A stretch of DNA of 64,000 nt, taken from the NCBI GenBank assembly GCA_025060695.1, contig JANXBH010000007.1:4360-68359 (forward strand), given 5' to 3'. Both the position numbers and the translations under genes were made by a program. This stretch comes from Caldifarciminota bacterium. GTDB lineage: Bacteria > Hydrothermota > Hydrothermia > LBFQ01 > DSFT01. Shown one piece after another: positions 54,390-62,082 of the stretch. The notes beneath the pieces are model-generated. The model did not search any database and had not been told where the DNA came from. It saw nothing but the letters and a program-made list of their open reading frames with translations. Numbering within the stretch: position 1 is the first letter of the stretch; each line of letters starts with the position of its first letter.

Positions 54390-55379
54390 CTTTTCTAATA
54401 TTTTTTCAGTAAGTCTATTTTCATATAGTTTTCTTGAAACATTTATAGCATTATAAATTGCTCTATGTGAAGACCTTCCATGACAAATAATAACATTTCC
54501 ATTTACACCAAGAAGTGGTGCACCACCATATTCCTCAAAGTCAGCGTGTTTTTTAACATTTTCAAAAGCGCCTTTCATAAAATATGCACCAAGCAAATAT
54601 AAAAAGTTCTTCTTTACCTCATTTTTTATCATATTCACAAGTGAAAAAAACACACTCTCTCCAAACTTCAATAGTGTATTTCCTACAAAACCATCCATTA
54701 CTATTACATCAGCTTTATTCGAAAGTATTTCATGCCCCTCTACAAAACCAATAAAATTTAAATCACTGCTTTCAAATAGTTTTCTTGCATCAATTACTAC
54801 CTGATTTCCCTTCACTTCCTCTTCTCCAATTGATAGTATTCCTACTTTAGGTCTTGGATTATTAAAGAGTATTGAATAAAATACACTACCAAGAATACCA
54901 AATTGAAATAAAACTTGTGGAGAAATATCCACATTAGCACCTACATCAAGAACTAAATTATTACCTTCAGTTGTAGGAAAAAGAGCACCAATTGCAGGCC
55001 GCTTTACATTCTGAATTCTACCTATGGTAAATATAGAAAATGCCATTATTGCACCTGTATGACCTGCAGAAATAAATGAGTTTACTATCCCTTCTTTATG
55101 TAAGTTTAAACCAACTGAAATGCTTGAATCTTTTTTGTACTTTAGAGCATCCGATGGTTTTTCATTTGTTTTTACGACTTCCTTTGCATCTACTATGTGC
55201 AAATTTTCCACTTTTGTATTACTATACATCCTCTTAATTTCAGATTCTAATAAATCCTTCTGACCTACTAAGTATATCTCTACATTTTTGTTATTTTTTA
55301 AATATTCAATAGAGCCCTTAATTTCAGGTATAGGGGCATTATCTGAGCCCATTGCATCAACAGCTACTTTGAATATCAT
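54366..55379 (-). CDS. plsX: Phosphate acyltransferase PlsX
   Basis: 337 residues with VAVDAMGSDNAP at the start, SAGHTGAIMA, DVGANVDISP, GFVGNTLLKFGE and GGAPLLGVNG. PlsX makes acyl-phosphate from acyl-ACP for glycerolipid synthesis, and its partner plsY is three genes upstream in the same run. It overlaps rpmF by 4 bases. Confidence 0.95.
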   Translation of the reverse strand: MIFKVAVDAMGSDNAPIPEIKGSIEYLKNNKNVEIYLVGQKDLLESEIKRMYSNTKVENLHIVDAKEVVKTNEKPSDALKYKKDSSISVGLNLHKEGIVNSFISAGHTGAIMAFSIFTIGRIQNVKRPAIGALFPTTEGNNLVLDVGANVDISPQVLFQFGILGSVFYSILFNNPRPKVGILSIGEEEVKGNQVVIDARKLFESSDLNFIGFVEGHEILSNKADVIVMDGFVGNTLLKFGESVFFSLVNMIKNEVKKNFLYLLGAYFMKGAFENVKKHADFEEYGGAPLLGVNGNVIICHGRSSHRAIYNAINVSRKLYENRLTEKILEKLSKYKFS

Positions 55380-55585
55380 TTAGACATTTCTTTTTCTAAT
55401 TCTTTCTCCTCTTTTGTAATTATTAATTTCTTCCCTTTATAGTATCCACAATTTTGACAAACACTGTGAGCAAGAATAGGTTCATTACATCTTGGACAAA
55501 ATGTCCATGTTGCTATAAACGGCTTCCAGTGGCTTCTCCTTGCTCTTCGCCCACTTCTTGCAGTTTTCCTTTTTGGAACAGGCAT
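55376..55585 (-). CDS. rpmF: 50S ribosomal protein L32
   Basis: 69 residues: PVPKRKTARSGRRARRSHWK and the zinc ribbon CPRC...CQNCGYYKG. The rpmF-plsX pairing is the common order in bacteria. Confidence 0.95.
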   Translation of the reverse strand: MPVPKRKTARSGRRARRSHWKPFIATWTFCPRCNEPILAHSVCQNCGYYKGKKLIITKEEKELEKEMSK

Positions 55586-55587
55586 GG

Positions 55588-56235
55588 CTATACCTCCACA
55601 GACTTTAGAACATAATTTAAAAAGTGCTCATCAGGTAAGGCTCCCTCAAAGTTAATTTTTTCATTTATTACAATTTTTGGAACTGCATGAACGAAGTAGC
55701 TATCTGCTAAATCTGGAAACTCAATAGCTTCTATCATATCAGATATTATGTTTGGATTTTCAAGTGCAAATTTGTGTGCAGTTCTTACCGCCCTTGGACA
55801 ATATGGACATGTCGGAGTAACAAAAACCAAAATATGAACTTTTTGATTTATTTCTGAAAGTCTTTCCCTTATACTTTGAGATAAACCTGAATCCTTATTT
55901 GAAACCATAATTATATCTTCTATTAAAGAAGAAAATTCATAACCTGCAGGAATTCCAAAATACCTAACACCTCTAATACTTTCATCTTCATCAGTCAAAA
56001 TAATAGCAGGTACCTTTGAAACATCCCATTTTTTAGCAACCTCTTCATCGCTTATTAAATTATACTTTTCCAATTTTATCTTTTCAGATAGTTCTGATAT
56101 TTCATTTAATAGCCTTTCAGTATCATAGCAATATTCACAATTTAGATTTTGCATAAAGAAAATAATCTTTACATTATCCTTTAGTTTTTCATCAAAGAGC
56201 TTTTTTATAGTTTTCTTATCCTCTTCTCTTATCAT
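55588..56235 (-). CDS. Protein disulfide oxidoreductase with two glutaredoxin-like domains
   Basis: 215 residues made of two thioredoxin folds, each with a CxxC: CEYC in the first half and CPYC (after TPT) in the second, plus cis-Pro turns VPAIIL and VPKIVI. This is the PDO type, which is mostly found in thermophilic archaea and bacteria and makes or shuffles disulfides in the cytoplasm. A strong AAAGGAGG site precedes ATG. It sits between plsY and rpmF. Confidence 0.9.
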   Translation of the reverse strand: MIREEDKKTIKKLFDEKLKDNVKIIFFMQNLNCEYCYDTERLLNEISELSEKIKLEKYNLISDEEVAKKWDVSKVPAIILTDEDESIRGVRYFGIPAGYEFSSLIEDIIMVSNKDSGLSQSIRERLSEINQKVHILVFVTPTCPYCPRAVRTAHKFALENPNIISDMIEAIEFPDLADSYFVHAVPKIVINEKINFEGALPDEHFLNYVLKSVEV

Positions 56236-56240
56236 ATTCT

Positions 56241-56831
56241 TTACCTCCTTTCAAAAAAATAAAACTTAGGTTCTTGACCCTTCATAATCCTTTCTATATT
56301 TGACCTGTGCCTTATAACTATCAAAATAGCTAATATACCCGCTACTATCTTAATTAAAAGACTTTTTTGAAGTAGTAAAACTAATGCAAAAACACTTATT
56401 GCTGAAATTATAGATGCAATAGCCATAATTTTAGTAATATATAGAACTAAGAACCATACTAAAAATCCTAAAAGTGTTTCAATCGGAATTAAAGCTAAAC
56501 TAATACCAAGTCCTGTAGCAACACCCTTCCCACCTTTAAATTTCATAAAAATACTAAAACTATGCCCCAATACCGCAAACAAACCCGCAACTACACCATG
56601 TTCTATACCATATAATGTCTTAAATATCATAGCAGGAACAAAACCTTTAAGTGCATCTAAGAATAGAACTATAAAGAAGTATTTCTTTCCCAAATATCTA
56701 CCCACATTGGTCGCACCAATGTTTCCACTTCCAAGCTTAGTAATATCTATACCTTTTAACTTTGAAATGATATAACCAAATGGTATTGAACCTAAAACAT
56801 AACTAAAGAACGCACTAATAAAAAAATTCAT
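56241..56831 (-). CDS. plsY: Glycerol-3-phosphate acyltransferase PlsY
   Basis: 196 residues with several transmembrane segments and motifs SIPFGYIISK, GSGNIGATNVGR, GHSFSIFMKFKGGKGVATGLG and RHRSNIERI. PlsY moves the acyl group from acyl-phosphate (made by PlsX) to glycerol 3-phosphate. A TAAAAT box 11 bases upstream overlaps the end of the previous gene. Confidence 0.95.
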   Translation of the reverse strand: MNFFISAFFSYVLGSIPFGYIISKLKGIDITKLGSGNIGATNVGRYLGKKYFFIVLFLDALKGFVPAMIFKTLYGIEHGVVAGLFAVLGHSFSIFMKFKGGKGVATGLGISLALIPIETLLGFLVWFLVLYITKIMAIASIISAISVFALVLLLQKSLLIKIVAGILAILIVIRHRSNIERIMKGQEPKFYFFERR

Positions 56832-56842
56832 ACAGTCTCAAA

Positions 56843-56848
56843 ATTTTA
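56843..56848 (-). promoter_or_regulatory. TAAAAT box for plsY-PDO-rpmF-plsX
   Basis: CCTTAAAATTTT on the minus strand overlaps the stop of the upstream gene and ends 11 bases before the plsY ATG. Confidence 0.45.
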
Positions 56849-57745
56849 AGGCTTTATAATATATACATTTTTATCCTTATCTAAACCTCCACTTACAATA
56901 TAACTATTAGTACACAAAAGCCACTGAGTATTAAGTTTTAATTTACCCAACGTAATTCCCTTATAGTCAATCTTTACTAAGTTCTCACCATCAAGCAAGA
57001 TAATATAGTCCTTTAAAAGACATGCGGTATTATCTCCCTCCATATAGCTCATACCCTTTTTAAATACTATCTCAAAGTTATTTAAATCTAAAAGATTAAT
57101 ATATCCCCCTTCTTTAAAGTTATAGTGGGCAAAAAGTAAATATCTATTGTCAATTGCCAAAAGTGAAATATATTCCCAGTTTTTATTATATATCCTTTTT
57201 ATCTCATTTCCATTAGCATCAAAAATTATAACTTTATTTGAAAGGTCAGAAAATACACAATAGCTATTATTACATAAAAATTTTGCCATACCAAGTTCTG
57301 AAATATCCCTAATTCTTTTTTCTTCCTTGTTGTTATTTAAGTTATATACAAAAACAGTCCCATTTACGAATATATATGCTTTATCTTTTACAATACCAAA
57401 GTCTACAATATCACCACCAAGTGAAATTTTATTATCATTTAGTTTTACCTCATATCCTTCCCTCTCACAACCTACAATAAATCCTATTTTTTTATAGTCA
57501 TATGAAAGTTTTGCAATTGAGATACAATCTTCATTAGCTCCACCCTGAAACTCATATAGTGCATCCTTGTATACAATTGTCCAATTTAAATTGTTCTTTA
57601 GAATCTTTCCATCCTTGTTTAGAAAAATACTTCCTCCATTTCTAAAATTTATGATTATAGTATCTTTATAGATAAAATTATGAGCGGTAAGCTCACTTGT
57701 TAATGTGGTTTTTTTTAATATAGTAAAAGAAAATAGAAATATCAT
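56846..57745 (-). CDS. Exported protein of unknown function, possible beta-propeller
   Basis: 299 residues that open with a short hydrophobic segment (MIFLFSFTIL). The rest is a series of four-strand-like units with Asp/Asn turns (KVIIFDANGNEIKRIY, YINLLDLNNFEIVFKK), which suggests a propeller. No family motif is recognised. It overlaps mazG by 4 bases and plsY follows. Confidence 0.6.
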   Translation of the reverse strand: MIFLFSFTILKKTTLTSELTAHNFIYKDTIIINFRNGGSIFLNKDGKILKNNLNWTIVYKDALYEFQGGANEDCISIAKLSYDYKKIGFIVGCEREGYEVKLNDNKISLGGDIVDFGIVKDKAYIFVNGTVFVYNLNNNKEEKRIRDISELGMAKFLCNNSYCVFSDLSNKVIIFDANGNEIKRIYNKNWEYISLLAIDNRYLLFAHYNFKEGGYINLLDLNNFEIVFKKGMSYMEGDNTACLLKDYIILLDGENLVKIDYKGITLGKLKLNTQWLLCTNSYIVSGGLDKDKNVYIIKP

Positions 57746-58467
57746 TTTACTTTTTCCCAGATTTCATCAAGTTCCTTTAGTGTTAAATTCTCTAAATTTA
57801 ACCCATTTTCTTTTATGTATTCTAAGGTTCTATTTAACCTGTCCATAAATTTCATGGTTGCTTTCCTTAGTGCATCCTCAGGATTTATGTCATAGTGCCT
57901 TGAAAGATTTACAATAGTAAATAAAATATCTCCAATTTCTTCAAGTGCTTCCTCTTTACTTTTAGAACTTTTTAACTCCTTTATTTCTTCATCTAATTTG
58001 TCAAATACATCTTCTTTATTTTCCCAGTCAAAACCAATCTTTTGTGCCTTTTGAGTAATTCTATATGCTAAATATAGTGCAGGCATTGAAAAGTTAATAT
58101 TTCTAAATAGTTCTTCTCCTTTAGATTTTTCCCAGTATTCCAATACTTCATTAGCACTACTTAATTTTTTATCTGAAAATACATGTGGATGTCTTTTTAT
58201 TAACTTTTCAATTAATAAGTCTATTACCTCTTCTAAGCTTGTAATTTTATAATCTTGTGCAATCCTGATATGCATTAAAGCTACAAGAAGTATATCTCCT
58301 ACTTCTATTTTAAAATCATCCCAGTTTTTCTTGTCAATAGCATTCACTACTTCATAACTCTCCTCAATTAGTTTATATTTTAAACTTTCATTAGTCTGTT
58401 CTCTATCCCAAGGACACTTCTCTCTTAAGATATTAATTACTTTCCAAAGTTCTTCAAATTTTTGCAT
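57742..58467 (-). CDS. mazG: Nucleoside triphosphate pyrophosphohydrolase MazG
   Basis: 241 residues with LREKCPWDREQTNESLKYKL and two MazG domains, each with an EExxE/ExxD metal site (LIEESYEVVNAI...EVGDILL; LDEEIKELKSS...EIGDILFTIVNL). It hydrolyses NTPs to NMP and PPi, cleaning damaged nucleotides. First gene of its run, with a TAAAAT box 9 bases upstream. Confidence 0.94.
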   Translation of the reverse strand: MQKFEELWKVINILREKCPWDREQTNESLKYKLIEESYEVVNAIDKKNWDDFKIEVGDILLVALMHIRIAQDYKITSLEEVIDLLIEKLIKRHPHVFSDKKLSSANEVLEYWEKSKGEELFRNINFSMPALYLAYRITQKAQKIGFDWENKEDVFDKLDEEIKELKSSKSKEEALEEIGDILFTIVNLSRHYDINPEDALRKATMKFMDRLNRTLEYIKENGLNLENLTLKELDEIWEKVK

Positions 58468-58476
58468 GGGTGTAAA

Positions 58477-58514
58477 ATTTTAAAGTTTATAAATTACAGA
58501 AAATGCTTTAAAAT
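58477..58514. promoter_or_regulatory. Divergent leaderless promoters of mazG and sppA
   Basis: Minus-strand TAAAAT (58482-58477) ends 9 bases before the mazG ATG; plus-strand TAAAAT (58509-58514) ends 9 bases before the sppA ATG 58524. Confidence 0.55.
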
Positions 58515-58523
58515 TTCAAAACG

Positions 58524-60119
58524 ATGTTAAAAAATAAATTTGGAGTTTTTCTTTCTATAGTAATTTTTATATTTTTTGTTGCCATTCTACTTTACTTTAT
58601 AAAACTTCAAAATGAAAAAAAACCATATTACATTGAACTTGAATTAAATAATATAAAAGAAGAGAGAGTAAGAATAAAGAATTTGCCCATACAAATATTA
58701 AGTACTAATAATGAAACTTTTCCTACACTTCTTTTGAAATTATACAAGATAAAGGACGATGAAAAGTTCAAGCTACTGATATTGAATTTAAATGATTACA
58801 ACTTAAACTGGGAGCAAACTTATGAGCTTAGAAAATTGTTAAAGATTCTGAAGAAAAAGAGAGAAATTATTTGCTATGCGGATAAATATAGTCAAAGTGC
58901 ATATTACTTAGCTACTGCTTGTTCAAAAATATATAGTGCAAATGGAAGCATTGTAGAAATTCCGGGATTTTATAGCGAAATACTATTTTATAAGGAACTT
59001 TTAGATAGTTTAAACATTGATATTTACGCTGTTCAATTTGAGGAATATAAGGGAACATTGGAACCACTCACTCAAAGAGAACCAACCAAATACTATATAG
59101 AACAAAGAGAAAAAATACTAAATACTCAATATAATGAATTGTTAAATGCATTGAAGGAGCGAGGAATTTCTCATGCGGAAAGCTTAATAAATATTGGATA
59201 CTTTTATATTAAAGACGCAATAAAAAATAAACTTGTAGATGGCATAAAGTATTTGGATGAAATAAAGAAGGAGATTAAATATAAAAAAGGAAATCTCGGA
59301 AAGTTGAAAGAAGGTGGAGGTAAAAAGATTGTTGTAATTTCCGCAGAAGGAACAATAATAGATAGGGATTTATTTGACCCAGTAAACAGAACGACCACTA
59401 TTGGAAAAGGATTTGCGGAGATTATTGAAAAGATAAGGAAAGATAAAAGTGTAGTTGGTGTTCTAATTAGGATAAATAGTCCTGGTGGTTCATCTTTAAT
59501 TAGTGATATCATATCTAGGGAAATAAAGTTGTTAAGTAAAGAAAAAGAAGTTGTAGTTTCTATGGGAAGAGTTTGTGCAAGTGGTTGCTACTATATTAGT
59601 GCTTATGCGGATAAAATATTTTCAGAACCACTTACTATTACAGGTTCAATAGGTGTAATTTTTGCAAAATTTTCGCTTGAAGATTTTTATAGAAAAGAGC
59701 TATATATTAATCCATACATTATTAAAAAAGGAAAGCATGCGGATGTATTCTCTTCAAGGAAGTTAAGTAAAGAAGAAAAGGAAGGAATGAAAAATTTAGT
59801 TTACAATATATATGAAGATTTTTTAAATGTTGTAAGTGATGGTAGAAAAATGAATATAGATAGCGTAAAGAAAATTGCAAAAGGAAAAATATATTTAGGT
59901 TTAGAGGCTAAGGAAATAGGGCTTGTAGATAGTATTGGTGGATTTTTAGAAGCATTAAATTATCTAAAAAATAAATATAAGGATGCAAGAATAGAGTTTA
60001 TAGAAAGGGAAATGGAATTAAGTTTAGATTTATTTGGAGTTTCTACGATTTTCAAAGATGAAAGTTTTTTCTTTATTGAACCTTCATTTTTATTTCAAAG
60101 AGAAATAGTTAAGCCTTAA
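58524..60119 (+). CDS. sppA: Signal peptide peptidase SppA
   Basis: 531 residues: N-terminal transmembrane anchor (SIVIFIFFVAILLYFI), then two S49-type domains as in the long E. coli form. The general base is Lys176 in EEYKGTLEPL and the nucleophile Ser353 in VCASGCYYISA; SPGGSS and ITGSIGV also match. It degrades cleaved signal peptides in the membrane. The very short export signals in this genome make its substrates of interest. The stop overlaps gatD by 4 bases. Confidence 0.9.
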   Translation: MLKNKFGVFLSIVIFIFFVAILLYFIKLQNEKKPYYIELELNNIKEERVRIKNLPIQILSTNNETFPTLLLKLYKIKDDEKFKLLILNLNDYNLNWEQTYELRKLLKILKKKREIICYADKYSQSAYYLATACSKIYSANGSIVEIPGFYSEILFYKELLDSLNIDIYAVQFEEYKGTLEPLTQREPTKYYIEQREKILNTQYNELLNALKERGISHAESLINIGYFYIKDAIKNKLVDGIKYLDEIKKEIKYKKGNLGKLKEGGGKKIVVISAEGTIIDRDLFDPVNRTTTIGKGFAEIIEKIRKDKSVVGVLIRINSPGGSSLISDIISREIKLLSKEKEVVVSMGRVCASGCYYISAYADKIFSEPLTITGSIGVIFAKFSLEDFYRKELYINPYIIKKGKHADVFSSRKLSKEEKEGMKNLVYNIYEDFLNVVSDGRKMNIDSVKKIAKGKIYLGLEAKEIGLVDSIGGFLEALNYLKNKYKDARIEFIEREMELSLDLFGVSTIFKDESFFFIEPSFLFQREIVKP

Positions 60120-60814
60120 AATCTTCCCTCATTTAGTCTTTTAAATTGTAGTGTTTTTTGTTTAGCCTTTAGTTCAAGACTAAAGTCTAAATTCACTTCA
60201 TCTTTTATTATGCTTGAAATAATGTATTTTACTATTTCTGGATTTTTTGAAAGAAATGGTCCGTGCATATATGTTCCAATAGCACTTTTATAAATATAGC
60301 CTTCAGTTTTATCCTCTGAATTGTTTCCATCACCCATTATTACCTTTCCAAGTGCACTACCTTCTATATAGGTTTTTCCTGAGTGATTTTCAAATCCTAC
60401 AAGTTTTCCGAATCTACTTTCAACTATCAAATTTCCTACCATCCTTCTATTTCCAGAAACAGTGTATATGTTAAAAATATTTAATCCTTCAATAATTTTT
60501 CCATCTTGAGTTCTATAGTATTTTCCAAGTAGTTGATAACCCCCGCATATCGCAAGAAGTGGTTTTCCTTCTTCAATGTGCTCCAAAATATAATTTTTCA
60601 AATTCATAAAATCCCTATATATAATCTCTTGTTGCCAATCTTCACCCCCACCAATAAATATAAAATCACTTCTTGGAGGAATTTTATCACCAACAGTATA
60701 TCTAATTATTTGTGGATTTAAATTCATTTTTTCTGCAACTTCATAAAGAACAATCACATTTCCCCTATCTCCATAAGTATTCATTAGGTCATAATATAGA
60801 TGAAGTATTCTCAT
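60116..60814 (-). CDS. gatD: GatD-like glutamine amidotransferase (lipid II isoglutaminyl synthase subunit)
   Basis: 232 residues with LYYDLMNTYGDRGN at the start, LLAICGGYQLLG with the nucleophile Cys, and TYMHGPFLSKNP with the His. This is the CobB/CobQ-type amidotransferase called GatD in Gram-positives, where it feeds ammonia to MurT. No murT is adjacent, so the partner is elsewhere or the role differs. Confidence 0.8.
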   Translation of the reverse strand: MRILHLYYDLMNTYGDRGNVIVLYEVAEKMNLNPQIIRYTVGDKIPPRSDFIFIGGGEDWQQEIIYRDFMNLKNYILEHIEEGKPLLAICGGYQLLGKYYRTQDGKIIEGLNIFNIYTVSGNRRMVGNLIVESRFGKLVGFENHSGKTYIEGSALGKVIMGDGNNSEDKTEGYIYKSAIGTYMHGPFLSKNPEIVKYIISSIIKDEVNLDFSLELKAKQKTLQFKRLNEGRF

Positions 60815-60820
60815 AAGCTT

Positions 60821-60830
60821 TAAAATTTTA
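60821..60830. promoter_or_regulatory. Shared palindromic promoter of gatD and the ruvB operon
   Basis: CTTTAAAATTTTAA carries TAAAAT on both strands (60821-60826 plus, 60830-60825 minus). The plus box ends 6 bases before ATG 60833 and the minus box 10 bases before ATG 60814. Confidence 0.55.
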
Positions 60831-60832
60831 AT

Positions 60833-61105
60833 ATGTTTAATTTAATTTTGGTTTTTTTGAATTTAAATAGTGTAAATGGATTTGCAACGAGCTATGGAGC
60901 TTATGGATTTTCAACGAGTTTCAATATAATAAACAGACCAAACTATATACTTAATGCTGGTTTTTCCAATATATCCTATAATGGTCTAATTAGAAACTAT
61001 ATAAATTTTGATTTTCATTATAAAAGGGGAAGTTTTTCTTTTGAAATATATGGCAGTTTTATAGGTCATGAATCAAATTTTAGACGAGAAATTATCACTA
61101 AGTGA
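60833..61105 (+). CDS. Short exported barrel-like protein upstream of ruvB, possibly a stump
   Basis: 90 residues: short hydrophobic start (MFNLILVFLNL), then strand-rich sequence with Gly and aromatic residues (GFATSYGAYGFSTSF, FHYKRGSFSFEIYGSF) like the first strands of an outer-membrane barrel. It stops abruptly after reading 38 bases into ruvB. It is too short for a barrel, so it may be a truncated gene or a small leader-like gene that couples ruvB translation. Confidence 0.5.
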   Translation: MFNLILVFLNLNSVNGFATSYGAYGFSTSFNIINRPNYILNAGFSNISYNGLIRNYINFDFHYKRGSFSFEIYGSFIGHESNFRREIITK

Positions 61106-62069
61106 GTTAGAATACGAGAACTCTTTAAGACCAAAAAAATTATCCGAATTTATAGGGCAGGAGAAAGTAAAGGAAAATTTAGAAATTTTTATTAAATCAG
61201 CAAAAAAGAGAAATGACGTATTAGAGCATATTCTTATTTCTGGACCTCCGGGACTTGGAAAAACCACACTTGCAATATTAGTTGCAAATGAACTGGGCGT
61301 AAATATTAAAACCACTACTGGACCAGTTCTTGAAAGACCATTTGACCTTGTAGGTATATTAACATCATTAAAAAAAGGAGATATTCTATTTATAGATGAA
61401 ATCCATAGAGTTCCAAAGATTGTAGAGGAATACTTATACTCAGCAATGGAAGATTTTGTAATAGATGTAATATTAGATAAGGGACCCTCTGCAAAAACAT
61501 TTAGAATAAGACTTGAAAGATTTACACTAATTGGAGCTACTACAAGGATGGGGCTAATATCTCAACCACTTTTAGGAAGATTTGGCATAATATTTCATTT
61601 AGACTACTATGCAAACGAGGAAATTTTTAAAATTGTAATGAGGTCCTCAAAAATACTAAACATAAAAGTAGATGAAGAAAGTGCATACGAAATTGCAAGA
61701 AGAAGTAGAGGAACACCAAGAATAGCAAATAGACTACTAAGAAGAGTTAGAGATTTTGCAGAAGTAAAGAATAATGGAATTGTAAACTTAGAAATAACTA
61801 TACATGCATTGGAATCAATTGGAGTGGATAAATTTGGACTTGATGACTTAGATAAGAAAATTTTAAGAACTATTATAGAGAAATTTAGAGGAGGTCCTGT
61901 TGGAATAAAAACAATTAGCCTTGCAGTAAATGAAGATAGTGGAACGATAGAAGAAATATATGAACCATATCTTATTAGAGTAGGACTAATAGAAAGAACG
62001 AGTAGAGGAAGAATTGCAACCAAGCTTGCATATGAACATTTAGGATATGAATATAATAAATTGTTTTAA
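61068..62069 (+). CDS. ruvB: Holliday junction branch migration ATPase RuvB
   Basis: 333 residues: LRPKKLSEFIGQ, Walker A GPPGLGKTT (59-67), Walker B ILFIDEIHR (Asp110, Glu111), sensor IGATTRMGLIS, GTPRIANRLLRRVRDFA and a C-terminal winged helix. RuvB hexamers drive branch migration on RuvA-bound junctions. The gene is far from ruvC-ruvA. Its stop overlaps the box before the WD40-GTPase gene. Confidence 0.96.
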   Translation: MNQILDEKLSLSELEYENSLRPKKLSEFIGQEKVKENLEIFIKSAKKRNDVLEHILISGPPGLGKTTLAILVANELGVNIKTTTGPVLERPFDLVGILTSLKKGDILFIDEIHRVPKIVEEYLYSAMEDFVIDVILDKGPSAKTFRIRLERFTLIGATTRMGLISQPLLGRFGIIFHLDYYANEEIFKIVMRSSKILNIKVDEESAYEIARRSRGTPRIANRLLRRVRDFAEVKNNGIVNLEITIHALESIGVDKFGLDDLDKKILRTIIEKFRGGPVGIKTISLAVNEDSGTIEEIYEPYLIRVGLIERTSRGRIATKLAYEHLGYEYNKLF

Positions 62070-62072
62070 AAT
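62067..62072 (+). promoter_or_regulatory. TAAAAT box before the WD40-GTPase gene
   Basis: TTTTAAAATTT covers the ruvB stop and ends 10 bases before ATG 62083. No Shine-Dalgarno site is present, so a short-leader or leaderless mRNA is likely. Confidence 0.5.
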
Positions 62073-62082
62073 TTAAAATATC

